64,000 bases of DNA from CAVTQZ01 sp963737015 (GTDB lineage Bacteria > Actinomycetota > Acidimicrobiia > Acidimicrobiales > UBA8190): NCBI GenBank assembly GCA_963737015.1, contig CAVTQZ010000001.1, forward strand, positions 1,302,001 through 1,366,000, given 5' to 3'. Position 1 is the stretch's first letter, and every line of letters starts with the position of its first letter. A program made the translations under genes and the position numbers. The notes beneath the pieces were generated by a model. It was not told the origin of the DNA. It searched no databases and saw only the letters and a program-made list of their open reading frames with translations. This document shows positions 22,220-31,398 of the stretch, piece after piece.

Positions 22220-25063
22220 GTGTCGGTCACGAGCCCGGTCGAGGAACCGGCCCGCAGACCTGCTCGCGTCCTGCGGCGGCTCGGGCGCGGCGACATGTGG
22301 TCGATCCTCGCCCTTGCGTTGCTTCCCGTGCTCGCTTTCGCTGTGCCCGCATTCTTCGGTCATACGGTGCTCCTGGGCGACGACTTCACGCAGAACTACC
22401 CCCTTCGGGCCTTCGTCGGCAGCCAGCTCCGCCACGGGCACCTTCCACTGTTCAATCCATATATCTGGAGCGGCGCGCCTCTCCTCGGTGGCTGGAACGC
22501 GGGAGCCGCCTACCCACTCACTCTCTTGTTCGTGATCATGCCGGCCACGGGGGCGTGGACCTTGAACCTCTGTGCCACCTGGTGGGTCGCAGGCCTCGGG
22601 TCCTACGCCTTCCTGCGCGCGTCTCGCCTACGTGCTGTACCGAGCTTCGTGGGAGCGTTCTCCTTTGCGTTCGCGGGAGCGATGACCGCCCAGGTCGTGC
22701 ATTTCGGCCTGGTCGCCGGGATGAGCTGGGTGCCGGTCGTCCTCCTCTCGCTCCTGCGTCTTTCGCAGCATTCCCGGAGCGCTCGGGCGAGACCACTTCT
22801 TGTGTGGACCACCGCGCTCGCCGCATCGGGGGCGATGGTCATCTTGTCCGGTGAGCCTCGTGCGATCACCACCGCAGTGATCGTGGTCGGGATCTACGCG
22901 ATCTGGCGAGCTGCACGCACAGGACGGAACTCACTGCGCTTCATCGTGTCCGGTCTTCTCGGACTTGTATTGGCCGGTTGCCTCGGAGCTGTTCAGTGGC
23001 TGCCGGGGATCACCGCAGTGAACGCCTCACAGCGGTCCGGGAACAGCGTCTACCTCTTCACTTCGGGCTCATTGCCCCTCAAGTGGCTGTCGCTCCTTTT
23101 CGTTCCCGATCTGCTCGGAGGGTCGGGAACTTTCGGCCAACCCCCGTTCCTCGCTTCGTACAACCTCACGGAGGTGGGCGGATACGTCGGCCTGCTCCCC
23201 CTCGTCGCCGCGTTCGCGCTTCTGGGTCGCCTGCGCTGGAGGCGACCTTTGGCGGAGTGGTTCGTCTGGCTCATCGTCGCAGTCCTTGGCATCCTCCTCG
23301 CCCTGGGCGACAGCACACCTCTTTGGCATCTGCTCATCCACGTGCCCCTCTTCGGAAGTCAACGCCTGCAGAGCCGCAACATCCTCGTCGCGGACATGGG
23401 TTTTGCGTTCCTTCTCGCTTACTGGGCTGAGCTGTGGTTGGAAGAGCGGCACACGAGAAGCGAGGGGCCGGCAGCCGAAGCGAACGCAGCAGAACGACGG
23501 ACCAGCGCGAGCGATCTCTTCTCGATCATCCCGGGCCTTCTCGCCGTTGCAACGGTGGTTGTGGGCTTCGCTTGGGGTGCGGGCCTCCTCCACTGGCTCG
23601 GAGCCACCCTGCGCGCCGCCTCGGAAGACGGTGGCCTTCGATTGTGGTTCTTGCCCTTCGGGGGGCTTGGCGTCGCTTCAGTGGCACTCGCCCTCTGGGG
23701 GAAACGCTTGAGTAGGGCGTGGCGGGCTCGAGCATTGGTCGCGTTCGTGATCGTCGACGTGATCATCTACGCGGCGATGGCGGTCGTATCCATCGACCCG
23801 AATCTGGGCCACCCGAGCCCCACGATGCAGGCCACCTCGACGACCGCGCCGAGCACGTCGAGCTCGCGCGAGCCGTCTCCGGGTGCTTCGGTCCCGACCC
23901 AGGTCACGTCCGTCCCTGCGTCTGCGTACGTCGGCTCTGGACGCTTCGCCGTCTACGACCCTGACTTGCTCGACGCCAACGGGTTGAACCTGATCGGGGC
24001 GCCCGACCTGAACGTCGTGGACGCGGTTCCCTCCGTCCAGGGATACAGCTCGATCGTGGACGGGGCCTACGCCTCGGCCACGGGGACTCACCAGTCGACC
24101 GGATTGGGTCAGAACATCCTCGCGCCCGGCGCACTCTCCAACGGTACGTTCGACCAGCTCAGCACCACGGTCCTCTTCACGCCCCGCGACTACTTGCTCG
24201 TGGCCCCAGGCGACACCGCCTTGCCCGTGCCAGAAGCAGGCAACCGTGACATTGCCCCGCTGTCGCGCGGCACCTGGTACTTCGGCGTGGACCTTTCGGT
24301 GAAGACGATCCTGGTGCCCGACGCAAGAGCGCAGGCCGATCTTTCGAGCGGCTTGCGCTTGGGACTCGTGAGCGCGGCGGGGAACGTGGTGGAGGTGCCG
24401 AGCGCGTCGTTGGCCGGCGAAGCTCTGCTCGAAGTGCAGCTGAGGAGCCCGATCGCGGCCGTGGGCCTCGTCGGCATCGCCGGAGCAAGAACTGCACGCC
24501 TCGGCTCCCCCTCGGTCGGGAGCGTCGACGGGACCATGTACACGGCGGACGGTCAGCTCCAAGCGGACTTGGTACCGCCCCGGTGGCAGTTCAGGGACGT
24601 AGACGGATCCTTCGGGGTCTTCGACGACAGCTTCGCCGTGCCGGCTCTTTCGCTGCGGCCCCTGCCGGGACATCGGGATGTCTCAGGAGCCGCCTCGGTG
24701 CGCCTCGAGGAGGGATCACCTGTTTCGCCCGCAGCCGCGTCCATCTACTCGCAGCACGGAGTCGAGGTGATCAGGTCGGTGGCGGCAATACCGGGTTGGA
24801 ACGCCACGTGGCATCCCCGCTCCGGTGCGGCGGTGCATCTCGCTGTGCACAAGCGAGGACTCGTGCAGGCCGTCGACGTGCCTGCCGGCATTGGCGTTCT
24901 CAGTTGGACCTACGACCCTCCCGGATGGACCGCCGGATGGGTTCTCGCCCTTTGCGCCCTGAGCGCATTGCTCGTGCTCCTGATTGCAGCGCTCCCTTTC
25001 GAGAGGGTTTTCCGACAGCGCCGCGTGACGTTCCGAAGCCTTCCGATCCACCGAAAGGATTGA
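22220..25063 (+). CDS. Large YfhO-like membrane protein
   Basis: A 947-aa protein with about 11-12 hydrophobic helices in residues 25-520 and a large extracytoplasmic domain (about 540-910) before a last helix. GDDFTQNYPLRAFVGSQLRHG and LPLFNPYIWSGAPLLGGW near the N-terminus match the YfhO/GT-C-like family, whose members are linked to transfer of lipid-carried sugars onto wall polymers. It starts at GTG 5 nt after the sortase stop, so the two surface genes are one operon. The acceptor is unknown. Confidence 0.8.
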   Translation: MSVTSPVEEPARRPARVLRRLGRGDMWSILALALLPVLAFAVPAFFGHTVLLGDDFTQNYPLRAFVGSQLRHGHLPLFNPYIWSGAPLLGGWNAGAAYPLTLLFVIMPATGAWTLNLCATWWVAGLGSYAFLRASRLRAVPSFVGAFSFAFAGAMTAQVVHFGLVAGMSWVPVVLLSLLRLSQHSRSARARPLLVWTTALAASGAMVILSGEPRAITTAVIVVGIYAIWRAARTGRNSLRFIVSGLLGLVLAGCLGAVQWLPGITAVNASQRSGNSVYLFTSGSLPLKWLSLLFVPDLLGGSGTFGQPPFLASYNLTEVGGYVGLLPLVAAFALLGRLRWRRPLAEWFVWLIVAVLGILLALGDSTPLWHLLIHVPLFGSQRLQSRNILVADMGFAFLLAYWAELWLEERHTRSEGPAAEANAAERRTSASDLFSIIPGLLAVATVVVGFAWGAGLLHWLGATLRAASEDGGLRLWFLPFGGLGVASVALALWGKRLSRAWRARALVAFVIVDVIIYAAMAVVSIDPNLGHPSPTMQATSTTAPSTSSSREPSPGASVPTQVTSVPASAYVGSGRFAVYDPDLLDANGLNLIGAPDLNVVDAVPSVQGYSSIVDGAYASATGTHQSTGLGQNILAPGALSNGTFDQLSTTVLFTPRDYLLVAPGDTALPVPEAGNRDIAPLSRGTWYFGVDLSVKTILVPDARAQADLSSGLRLGLVSAAGNVVEVPSASLAGEALLEVQLRSPIAAVGLVGIAGARTARLGSPSVGSVDGTMYTADGQLQADLVPPRWQFRDVDGSFGVFDDSFAVPALSLRPLPGHRDVSGAASVRLEEGSPVSPAAASIYSQHGVEVIRSVAAIPGWNATWHPRSGAAVHLAVHKRGLVQAVDVPAGIGVLSWTYDPPGWTAGWVLALCALSALLVLLIAALPFERVFRQRRVTFRSLPIHRKD

Positions 25064-25087
25064 AGCCGGCCCGCAGGCCGGCTTCAA
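25060..25087 (+). terminator. Rho-independent-type hairpin at the end of the YfhO-like gene
   Basis: TTGAAGCCGGCC and GGCCGGCTTCAA form a perfect 12-bp stem with a CGCA loop, overlapping the stop codon. No T-run follows, which is common in high-GC actinobacteria. Confidence 0.75.
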
Positions 25088-25419
25088 CGTCGGTTCCAAT
25101 TCAGCTGGTCCCAACCACCATCGATCACAACACGGTCTCAGGTGCAGACCACCTAGTCAGGAGCCAGATCAACCTGGCGCCTCTAGCGGCCTCTTCCACC
25201 GGAACAGGACCCTGGTGGTTGTTCGGAGAGCTCCCTTTCTCCTGTTACGGAGAGGAGCTCTACCAGCCGGGTGGAGTGCCCTCTTCGTGCGAGCTCGTCG
25301 AGGTCATCGCAAGCTCCTTCCAGACCGGGCCGGACCGGGAGATCCGGCTGCCCTAATTGTCGATCCGCCCACCACCACCGTCAAGCGGAGGGGACACAAA
25401 GCTGATCTAACGTCCCCAC
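25088..25419. other. Gap with a possible non-coding or decayed stretch
   Basis: About 330 bp. One plus-strand frame stays open up to a TAA at 25354-25356 (89 codons after the hairpin, including WWLFGELPFSCYGEEL), but it has no good start codon or ribosome site and its third positions are not GC-biased. I see no RNA gene. It may hold the promoter of the next membrane-protein gene. Confidence 0.3.
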
Positions 25420-26706
25420 GTGCCGCGCCTGGTAGTCCTGGCGAAGAGACGTCTCTTTCCGATCGCGGCGACGACTTTCCTCGTCGCAATAGCTATGGCC
25501 ACCTCGACGTGGTGGGGGCCGCACATCGCCGGCAGCTCGCAATGGCAGTTGCCGAACGACCTCTGGGGAACACTCTTCGCAGCACGCCGGGTGATTCATC
25601 TCGACATCTCCGGCCTTTACACCTACCCCACCGGTCTGGTGTCATTCCCCGGCGCGGCCCTGTTGCTCGTGCCGATAGTGGCGCTGATCGACGCGGCGGG
25701 CCTCGGACTGGGCATTCCCGGCCCGGGCAATCCGCATCCCGCGTCGTGGGCCCTGGCGGGCCCCTACGAGATCGCCCTTTCTGCGATCGTGCTGTTTGCC
25801 GTCGACGCCATTGCCGAAAAAGCCGGGGTTTCGAAGCCGAAGCGGTTCGTCCTCGCCGGCTCCGAGGCGGTCGCGCTTTGGAGCGTCGCTGCAAGGTGGG
25901 GACACCCCGAAGACGCCGTTGCGGTCGGGTTGTTGCTCTACGCGACGCTCGCTCTGCGAGAGAGGCGGTTCCGAAGATCGGCGTGGCTGTGCGCTGTCGC
26001 GATATCCGTCCAACCGCTTGTGCTCCTGGCGCTCCCCGTCCTACTCGTCACGATCGAGCCGCGAAAGGTCGGCGGGTACCTCCTGAGAGCCGCCGCGTTC
26101 CCGGGAGCACTCGTCGGGCTCGCCCTGGCGGCGAACTTCCACGCCACGCTTCAGGCGATAGGCAACCAGCCCAATTGGCCGACGGTCGATCATCCGACGC
26201 CGTGGATCGTGTTCGCCCCGCACCTGAGTCACGGCGCCGTGGCAGCCGGTCCGGCGAGAGCAGTTGCGTTGGTTCTCGCCTGCGCGTGCGCCGTCGTGGC
26301 CGAACGACGGTGGAACGCGAGGCCCGATCACAGCGGCGGACCGGACCTCGACGAGCTCATCTGGTGGGTGGCTGTGGCCCTGTTCCTCCGTTGCGCGTTC
26401 GAATCCGTGATGGTCGCCTACTACATCTGGCCCCCACTCGCCGTTGCCCTGGCGAGCGCTTCGAGGAGTTGGTACCGCCTGGGTGTCGCAGCGGTGATGA
26501 GTGCTGCACTCACCTTCCTCTCGCAGATTCCGTGGCATGGCCGGTGGGGGTGGTGGTCCATGGTGGTCGCCGGCACCGCGCTCGTGATCATCGCGGCGCG
26601 TCCCACAAGTACCCGTCTTTCGCGAGCGACGTCGAAGCAGTCTCAGGAGCTCGCGATCAACGTGACCGTCGTGTCAAGGAAGCCAGGAGACGTGGCCCTT
26701 CAGTAA
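25420..26706 (+). CDS. Polytopic membrane protein, possible GT-C glycosyltransferase
   Basis: A 428-aa protein with about ten hydrophobic helices and short loops. An early loop carries NDLWGTLFAARRVIHLDISGLYTYPTG, a Trp/Asp-rich periplasmic loop of the kind seen in polyprenol-phosphate-dependent sugar transferases (GT87-like), but the resemblance is weak. It starts at GTG. Its 3' end overlaps that of the convergent CPBP gene by 33 bp. Confidence 0.65.
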   Translation: MPRLVVLAKRRLFPIAATTFLVAIAMATSTWWGPHIAGSSQWQLPNDLWGTLFAARRVIHLDISGLYTYPTGLVSFPGAALLLVPIVALIDAAGLGLGIPGPGNPHPASWALAGPYEIALSAIVLFAVDAIAEKAGVSKPKRFVLAGSEAVALWSVAARWGHPEDAVAVGLLLYATLALRERRFRRSAWLCAVAISVQPLVLLALPVLLVTIEPRKVGGYLLRAAAFPGALVGLALAANFHATLQAIGNQPNWPTVDHPTPWIVFAPHLSHGAVAAGPARAVALVLACACAVVAERRWNARPDHSGGPDLDELIWWVAVALFLRCAFESVMVAYYIWPPLAVALASASRSWYRLGVAAVMSAALTFLSQIPWHGRWGWWSMVVAGTALVIIAARPTSTRLSRATSKQSQELAINVTVVSRKPGDVALQ

Positions 26707-27453
26707 CACGTAGCCGACGAAAGCCCCGGTATCGATGAGGCCGTGTGCAATCACAAGGCGCCAGAGTCTGGCGCGCCGCTGAAATATGCGACCGAAGAGC
26801 AGCCCGAGCACGGCGTTTGCCAAGAATCCGCCGAACCCTTGATAAAGGTGATAGGCGCCGCGCAACACCGAGCTCGTGACCAATGCACGGCCGTCCGTCC
26901 ACTCGAGCTGACGGAGCCGGTGAAGGAGGTACCCACAGACGATCACCTCTTCGAGAACGCCGTCCTGGAAAGCCGATAGCACGAGCACGGGAATTCTCCA
27001 CCAAACCGCCGGAAGGGTTGTCGGCACGACGCGCACATTGATCCCGGCCTTGTACGCAGCGAGGTAGAAGCCGAGTCCCGCTCCCCCGACGACGAACGCC
27101 AAGACCGCTCCCCAACCGAGCTCCTTGCCCGGCTCCCGTCCGTCGATGCCCAACGCGCCGAGGGTCTCACCCGAGCGGCTCACGAGATAGAGAGCCAGCG
27201 CTACGGGCGCGAGCCCGACGGCTATCTCGGCGAGTTGGAATGCGAGCTCCAACAGAGATCTGCTCGCGAAGACCGGCGCACTGATCACGGCGCTCTGCGA
27301 GTGGAGCGAGGTCCCCGAGCTCAGTGAGCGGACGAGGTCCAAGACCGAGAAGAGAGCGGACGCCCCGAGGGAAAGTGAAAGGACTATCCAGATCTCCGCG
27401 ACGATGTTCTTGCGCCCTATGAGCGGGCCGACGTCGGCATCGAGCTCTGACAT
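26674..27453 (-). CDS. CPBP-family intramembrane protease (CAAX protease-like)
   Basis: A 259-aa protein with about seven hydrophobic helices. The three family motifs are present: Glu168-Glu169 (GVLEEVIVCGYLLHRL), His202 (GAYHLYQGFGGF) and His237 (IAHGLIDTGA). Bacterial members process membrane substrates or give bacteriocin immunity. The first motif lacks the usual Arg after the Glu pair (EEVIVCGY instead of EExxxR), a common variation. Confidence 0.87.
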   Translation of the reverse strand: MSELDADVGPLIGRKNIVAEIWIVLSLSLGASALFSVLDLVRSLSSGTSLHSQSAVISAPVFASRSLLELAFQLAEIAVGLAPVALALYLVSRSGETLGALGIDGREPGKELGWGAVLAFVVGGAGLGFYLAAYKAGINVRVVPTTLPAVWWRIPVLVLSAFQDGVLEEVIVCGYLLHRLRQLEWTDGRALVTSSVLRGAYHLYQGFGGFLANAVLGLLFGRIFQRRARLWRLVIAHGLIDTGAFVGYVLLKGHVSWLP

Positions 27454-27543
27454 CGAAACTGACGCTAACCCCGGGGAGCCATGCCTCGGTGGGCGTCACC
27501 AGCGGCTCAGTGCACCGAACCTTGGTGCACCTTCAACACTTGC

Positions 27544-28566
27544 TCAGGGATGAGGCGCCCCCGTATCGCGCGAAACGGCGAGAATTCCCTCCAGGTGCTC
27601 GAGCAGATCTACCAGTATTTCGGGACGAACCTCGAGCTTGCGCCTGGTCGGTCCTGAGCCGTTGGACAAGATCCCCGCTTCGCGGAGCACTTTCACGTGA
27701 TTACTGACGGTCGGCTGAGCAAGCGAGAACGCCTCGGCCAATTCGCTCACTGTCCGAGGAGAGCTTCGCAGGGTCTCGAGCATCGCCAGCCGTGTGGGAT
27801 CGGAGATCGTCTTGAGGCGCTTGGCCAACAGCTCCGTTCGCGCCCGAGCCTGTGCACCTGAGCCGTCGGCGCGCACCCCGAACAGGACCATTCCCGGAAG
27901 GTCCACCAAGGATCCGAGGTGAGCGAAGAACGCAGGCACCACGGCCACCACGCCGTTCGGCCCCAAGTTCTCCACGAGCTTCGCGACTGTCTCTTCGTGG
28001 CAGGACTTGTGCTTGCGCGTCACCTCCATCCAATTCGCGCCACGGCGGATCGCCTCGCGGCACTCGTGGACCGCCGTGTTCACAGCTCTGCTCCCGTCGC
28101 GTTCCCAATCCTCGGCCAGAGCACGCCAAACGTCTCCGACGAGCTCCACGTAGCGCTTTCGCAGGTCCGCCGACGAGCGCAGACGGCCCAGCCTTCCAAG
28201 GAGCGCGGTGCGGTCCTCCTCCGTCTCGGACTCGAGCGGAAGCTCTGCCGGTGCATTCGCGCACAACCCCTCGAGTCGGCCGAGCAATTCCTCCGCATCC
28301 GTCGAGAAGAGCAGACCCCCGTGGTGGGCGAGGATCATGAGCTCGATCGATCCGCCGCAGCTCGTCCATTCCGAAGGCTCCCAGAACGAGCGGACGCGCT
28401 CGGCGAGAGCGGGGCTGCCTTCGAAGACCCGGGCGAGCACGGCATGGTCACGACGGAAGTCCTGACGCCACGCCGCGGCCAGCGCCCAGTCCAGCTCGAC
28501 GGCGATCGAGCCGCCGACCACCACCTCCGGCTGGCGTTCTCCTGGTTCGTCCAAGAACAGTGGCAT
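27544..28566 (-). CDS. ArsR-type regulator with a large N-terminal domain (DUF5937-like)
   Basis: A 340-aa protein. Residues 1-235 form a helical domain of the kind found fused to ArsR helix-turn-helix units in actinobacteria. Residues 240-330 are the winged helix: LKTISDPTRLAMLETLRSS, then TVSELAEAFSLAQPTVSNHV and LREAGIL. It probably senses an unknown ligand through the N-terminal part and represses its own divergent promoter region. The ATG at 28566 lies about 9 nt from its -10 box, so the mRNA has almost no leader. Confidence 0.85.
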   Translation of the reverse strand: MPLFLDEPGERQPEVVVGGSIAVELDWALAAAWRQDFRRDHAVLARVFEGSPALAERVRSFWEPSEWTSCGGSIELMILAHHGGLLFSTDAEELLGRLEGLCANAPAELPLESETEEDRTALLGRLGRLRSSADLRKRYVELVGDVWRALAEDWERDGSRAVNTAVHECREAIRRGANWMEVTRKHKSCHEETVAKLVENLGPNGVVAVVPAFFAHLGSLVDLPGMVLFGVRADGSGAQARARTELLAKRLKTISDPTRLAMLETLRSSPRTVSELAEAFSLAQPTVSNHVKVLREAGILSNGSGPTRRKLEVRPEILVDLLEHLEGILAVSRDTGAPHP

Positions 28567-28575
28567 CGCTGTATG

Positions 28576-28604
28576 ACTATATCAGGATGGCTTGACTTTG
28601 TCTA
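28576..28604 (-). promoter_or_regulatory. Promoter of the ArsR-type regulator gene
   Basis: On the minus strand TAGACA (28604-28599) and TATAGT (28581-28576) are 17 nt apart, close to the housekeeping consensus TTGACA-N17-TATAAT. The region is AT-rich against its surroundings and overlaps the divergent promoter on the other strand. Confidence 0.7.
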
Positions 28605-28619
28605 CCAATATTCTATAAT
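28592..28619 (+). promoter_or_regulatory. Near-consensus promoter of the 76-aa gene
   Basis: TTGACT (28592-28597) and TATAAT (28614-28619) are 16 nt apart. The -10 is a perfect match, rare in this GC-rich window. It ends 6 nt before the ATG at 28626, so the transcript should be leaderless. Confidence 0.75.
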
Positions 28620-28629
28620 ACATATATGT
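28620..28629. promoter_or_regulatory. Candidate operator palindrome
   Basis: ACATATATGT is a perfect 10-bp palindrome lying at the expected start of transcription and overlapping the ATG of the small gene. Binding here would block that promoter. The adjacent ArsR-type protein is the obvious candidate binder (inference). Confidence 0.5.
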
Positions 28630-28856
28630 CTATGAACCCATCTTCGGTGGACCAGCTCGTCGAGCAGAGGGAAACCGAGATCCGCGCCAGGATCGGAACT
28701 CCCAGCGCCTCCCCCCGGGGCCTGAGGCGTCACGCCCGCAGGCCTGCCACGAGGCGCTCGGGGGTGGCCCGCTGGAGCGGACATCTGCTCATCCGCGCAG
28801 GAGCACGGCTTGCCGGCAGCCACCTACCCAAGGAGCTGCGGCCCGGGGCCGTCTGA
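28626..28856 (+). CDS. Small basic protein of unknown function
   Basis: A 76-aa protein, Arg/Ala/Ser-rich and strongly basic in its middle (PRGLRRHARRPATRRSG), with an amphipathic stretch near the end (LLIRAGARLAGSHL). The first 25 residues (SVDQLVEQRETEIRARIG) could form a helix. It matches no family I know. The near-consensus leaderless promoter and the divergent ArsR-type regulator argue that it is a real, regulated gene. Confidence 0.6.
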   Translation: MSMNPSSVDQLVEQRETEIRARIGTPSASPRGLRRHARRPATRRSGVARWSGHLLIRAGARLAGSHLPKELRPGAV

Positions 28857-28867
28857 ACAACCCGTGC

Positions 28868-30211
28868 TTACTGCGAGCCTGAGGCTCCAGAAGCTGCCTG
28901 CAGGAACTGCTGGAGGTTCGCGACCGCAGACGCCGCCGGCGCCTTCACGTCGACCGGGGTGCCGAAGTCACTGAAGTCCACGCTGGCCGCAACGGTCACG
29001 CTGTGCGAACCCGACGGGACCGACATGAGGAAGTCCATTTCTCGCATCTGATTCGAGGAGTCGACGTACACCTTGTAGCTGATGGGTCCGGCTTGCTTCA
29101 GGAACTGCTCCCCTGCCTGGACCGCGGCCGCAGGTAGGCCCAGCTTTGCGAGTTGGGTCTCGACCGCCGCCTTGTTTATGAGAACCGAGTAACCCTCCAC
29201 CGACGTGCCGCCCACCGTCGAGCTGCCCAGGGGGGTCACGAGATTGCCTTCGGCGGCGAGAAGCTGGAGCATCTGGGCAGGGTCCCCACCGGTCAACGCG
29301 CCGCCGGCCGCAGAACCGATGCTCCCGAGATCGACCGACAACCAGGTCTTACCCGGAAGGATCTGCGGGATGGTCGGAAGGCTCACATAGACGACGCCGC
29401 CGGTCGTGACGACGGAAGTGGGCTGTCCCTCGATCGTCATGTGGAGGTCGGCGTCGCCTGTCGAGAAATTGACCACTCCGTTGGCGGGGACGGTCACGGT
29501 GCCCGTGCCCGCGACGCCTCCGACTCGTTCGGTCATCGACATGTGGGCGGTCTGCAGGCCTTCGGTCGCCTTCGCCGCTGTGAGGATGGCCTGCTGAGGG
29601 TCGGCCGGGGCCGAGCTCGAATGCAGCTTGCTGACCGCCACGACGGCCCCCGCGACCACTACCGCGACGAGTGCTGCGCCGAGCGCGATCAACCTCCACC
29701 GGGGAACCGAGCCGAAGCGTGACGACTTGTTCGAAGGGGTAGAGGAGAAATCGTAAGACGGGGAGAGGTCGTCGAGGAAACGGCCTTCGGTTGCGGGGGG
29801 TGAGGGTACCGGCGATGCGGGCTCGCTACGTCCTCGGGACGCCTCGACGGTGGCGGGTGATTCCTGAGCGGAGACCTCCTTTGGCGCCGTTGCGGTTTCG
29901 ACCGCAGCCGCCGGTGACCGAGCGGAGGCGCCGTTGCCCGCAATCTCCGTGCTCTGAGCCGAAGGCGATGGCGACGCGAAGGAACCCGGCTCACGATCCG
30001 AATAGGTCTCGGCGAAGGGCTCGGTGGAGCGGTAGGCCTGCCACGCCGCATCGTGCTCGGCGATCGGCCAGCTCCTGTGCGGTGGCCCCGCGGGATCCCC
30101 TACCTCCCACATGCCGCAGGCCTGACGGTCGGCGCTATAGCCCCACAGAAATCGACGGCCCTGGTAGAGGAACGTCGGCTCCTGCGAGGAATCTGTTCGG
30201 GCAGAGGTCAC
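28868..30211 (-). CDS. Membrane-anchored LppX/LprG-like protein
   Basis: A 447-aa protein. The cytoplasmic N-terminus holds a small Trp/Tyr-rich unit (TFLYQGRRFLWGYS, ACGMWEVGDP; residues 12-40) and a long Pro/Ser/Glu-rich linker (70-165). One membrane helix at about 173-194 is followed by an exported domain (200-447) that resembles LppX/LprG lipid-carrier lipoproteins: ILTAAKATEGLQTAHMSMTE, then VYVSLP and KTWLSVDLGSIG. In mycobacteria such proteins carry lipids across the envelope. GTG start at 30211; earlier starts add no recognisable domain. Confidence 0.72.
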   Translation of the reverse strand: MTSARTDSSQEPTFLYQGRRFLWGYSADRQACGMWEVGDPAGPPHRSWPIAEHDAAWQAYRSTEPFAETYSDREPGSFASPSPSAQSTEIAGNGASARSPAAAVETATAPKEVSAQESPATVEASRGRSEPASPVPSPPATEGRFLDDLSPSYDFSSTPSNKSSRFGSVPRWRLIALGAALVAVVVAGAVVAVSKLHSSSAPADPQQAILTAAKATEGLQTAHMSMTERVGGVAGTGTVTVPANGVVNFSTGDADLHMTIEGQPTSVVTTGGVVYVSLPTIPQILPGKTWLSVDLGSIGSAAGGALTGGDPAQMLQLLAAEGNLVTPLGSSTVGGTSVEGYSVLINKAAVETQLAKLGLPAAAVQAGEQFLKQAGPISYKVYVDSSNQMREMDFLMSVPSGSHSVTVAASVDFSDFGTPVDVKAPAASAVANLQQFLQAASGASGSQ

Positions 30212-30383
30212 CAAAGCCCCCTTTCTGGCTGCATCGCAGCATCGGCATACGCCTGCAGGACCTGAAGGGGAGCGGCGGGCCGACGTTCGATGGGATCCAC
30301 CTCGCCTCGGGGGCACCAGGGTACCTTGGCCGCGGGCCTATCCCCTGCTGCGGGGGAGCCGCCGCAGCTTTGGAGGACCCCAG

Positions 30384-31370
30384 ATGGCCGACCTAGTCGC
30401 CGGTGTCGACCTCGGAGGGACGAAGATCCAGTCGGTCGTGATGTCCGGCGACGAGGTGGTCGGCTCGGCACGTTCGTCCACGCCGACCACCTCCCCCGAA
30501 GATGTGATCGCCGAGGTCGCGCAGAGCGTCGTGCTGGCGGTCGAGGACTCGGGGCACACAAGGGAGGACCTTCGGGCAGTCGGCATCGGCACACCCGGTG
30601 CCGTCGACCCACACACCGGCCACGTCTCGAAAGCTCCGAACGTCGTGGGGTTCATGGAAGAGGTGGCCCTCGGTCCCGGCGTCTCCAGAGTGCTCGGGTC
30701 GGACGCAGCGCCCTGCATCGCGGTGGACAACGACGTCCGAGCCGCTGTCATCGGCGAGCTGCGCTTCGGCGCCGGCAGGCATCACAGCAACTTCCTCGGT
30801 GTGTTCGTGGGCTCGGGGGTGGGCGGCGGCATCGTCCTCGGCGGGACCATCTGGAGAGGAGATGGCAACGCAGGAGAGATCGGCCACACCAATGTCCGCC
30901 CCGGCGGCCGCCAGTGCGGCTGCGGGCGACTCGGATGTCTCGAGGCCTACGCAGGCCGCGTCCGGATCGAAATGCGAGCGCGCCATCTGGCCGAAAAGGG
31001 CCGAAAGACGAAGCTCTTCGAGATCATGGAAAAGAAGGGCCGCGACCGTGTTACGAGCTCGGTCATCGCCGAAGCGCTCGAGCAGGAGGACAAGCTGACG
31101 GTCGAGCTGATCCAGGAAGCTGTAGAGGCTCTCGGGATCGCGATCGCAAACGCGCAAAACCTTCTCGACATCGAAGCGGTCATCCTCGGTGGAGGACTGG
31201 CCGACCGTCTAGCAGAACCGTTCGCACGACGAGTGAAGCAGGAGATGAAGAAGAACCTCCTCGCACCCGAGCATCCTCCGGTCGTCGTCGTGTCCGAGCT
31301 CGGTGACCTTTCCGGTGCGGTTGGTGCGGCGGTGCTCGCCGGTGAGAAGGTGGCTCGAGACTCGTTCTGA
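30384..31370 (+). CDS. ROK-family sugar kinase (glucokinase-like)
   Basis: A 328-aa enzyme with an ATP-binding start (GVDLGGTKIQSVV), catalytic Asp117 in VDNDVRAAVIGE, and the zinc site His168 with Cys178, Cys180 and Cys185 in RPGGRQCGCGRLGCLE. It lacks the N-terminal helix-turn-helix of ROK repressors, so it is an enzyme, most likely acting on glucose or another hexose. It contains an insertion with a charged helix (KTKLFEIMEKKGRDRV). It begins 172 bp from the divergent LppX-like gene. Confidence 0.9.
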   Translation: MADLVAGVDLGGTKIQSVVMSGDEVVGSARSSTPTTSPEDVIAEVAQSVVLAVEDSGHTREDLRAVGIGTPGAVDPHTGHVSKAPNVVGFMEEVALGPGVSRVLGSDAAPCIAVDNDVRAAVIGELRFGAGRHHSNFLGVFVGSGVGGGIVLGGTIWRGDGNAGEIGHTNVRPGGRQCGCGRLGCLEAYAGRVRIEMRARHLAEKGRKTKLFEIMEKKGRDRVTSSVIAEALEQEDKLTVELIQEAVEALGIAIANAQNLLDIEAVILGGGLADRLAEPFARRVKQEMKKNLLAPEHPPVVVVSELGDLSGAVGAAVLAGEKVARDSF

Positions 31371-31398
31371 CTTCGCAAGCGACGACACGGGAGGACCG

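Noticed and set aside
25088..25356. Possible short protein-coding gene after the YfhO-like terminator
   Set aside because: No start codon with a ribosome site, weak third-position GC bias, and no motif.
25215..26738. Long plus-strand frame of about 500 codons through the polytopic membrane protein gene
   Set aside because: Very Arg-rich with no motifs; the overlapping frame encodes regular membrane helices and has a proper start.
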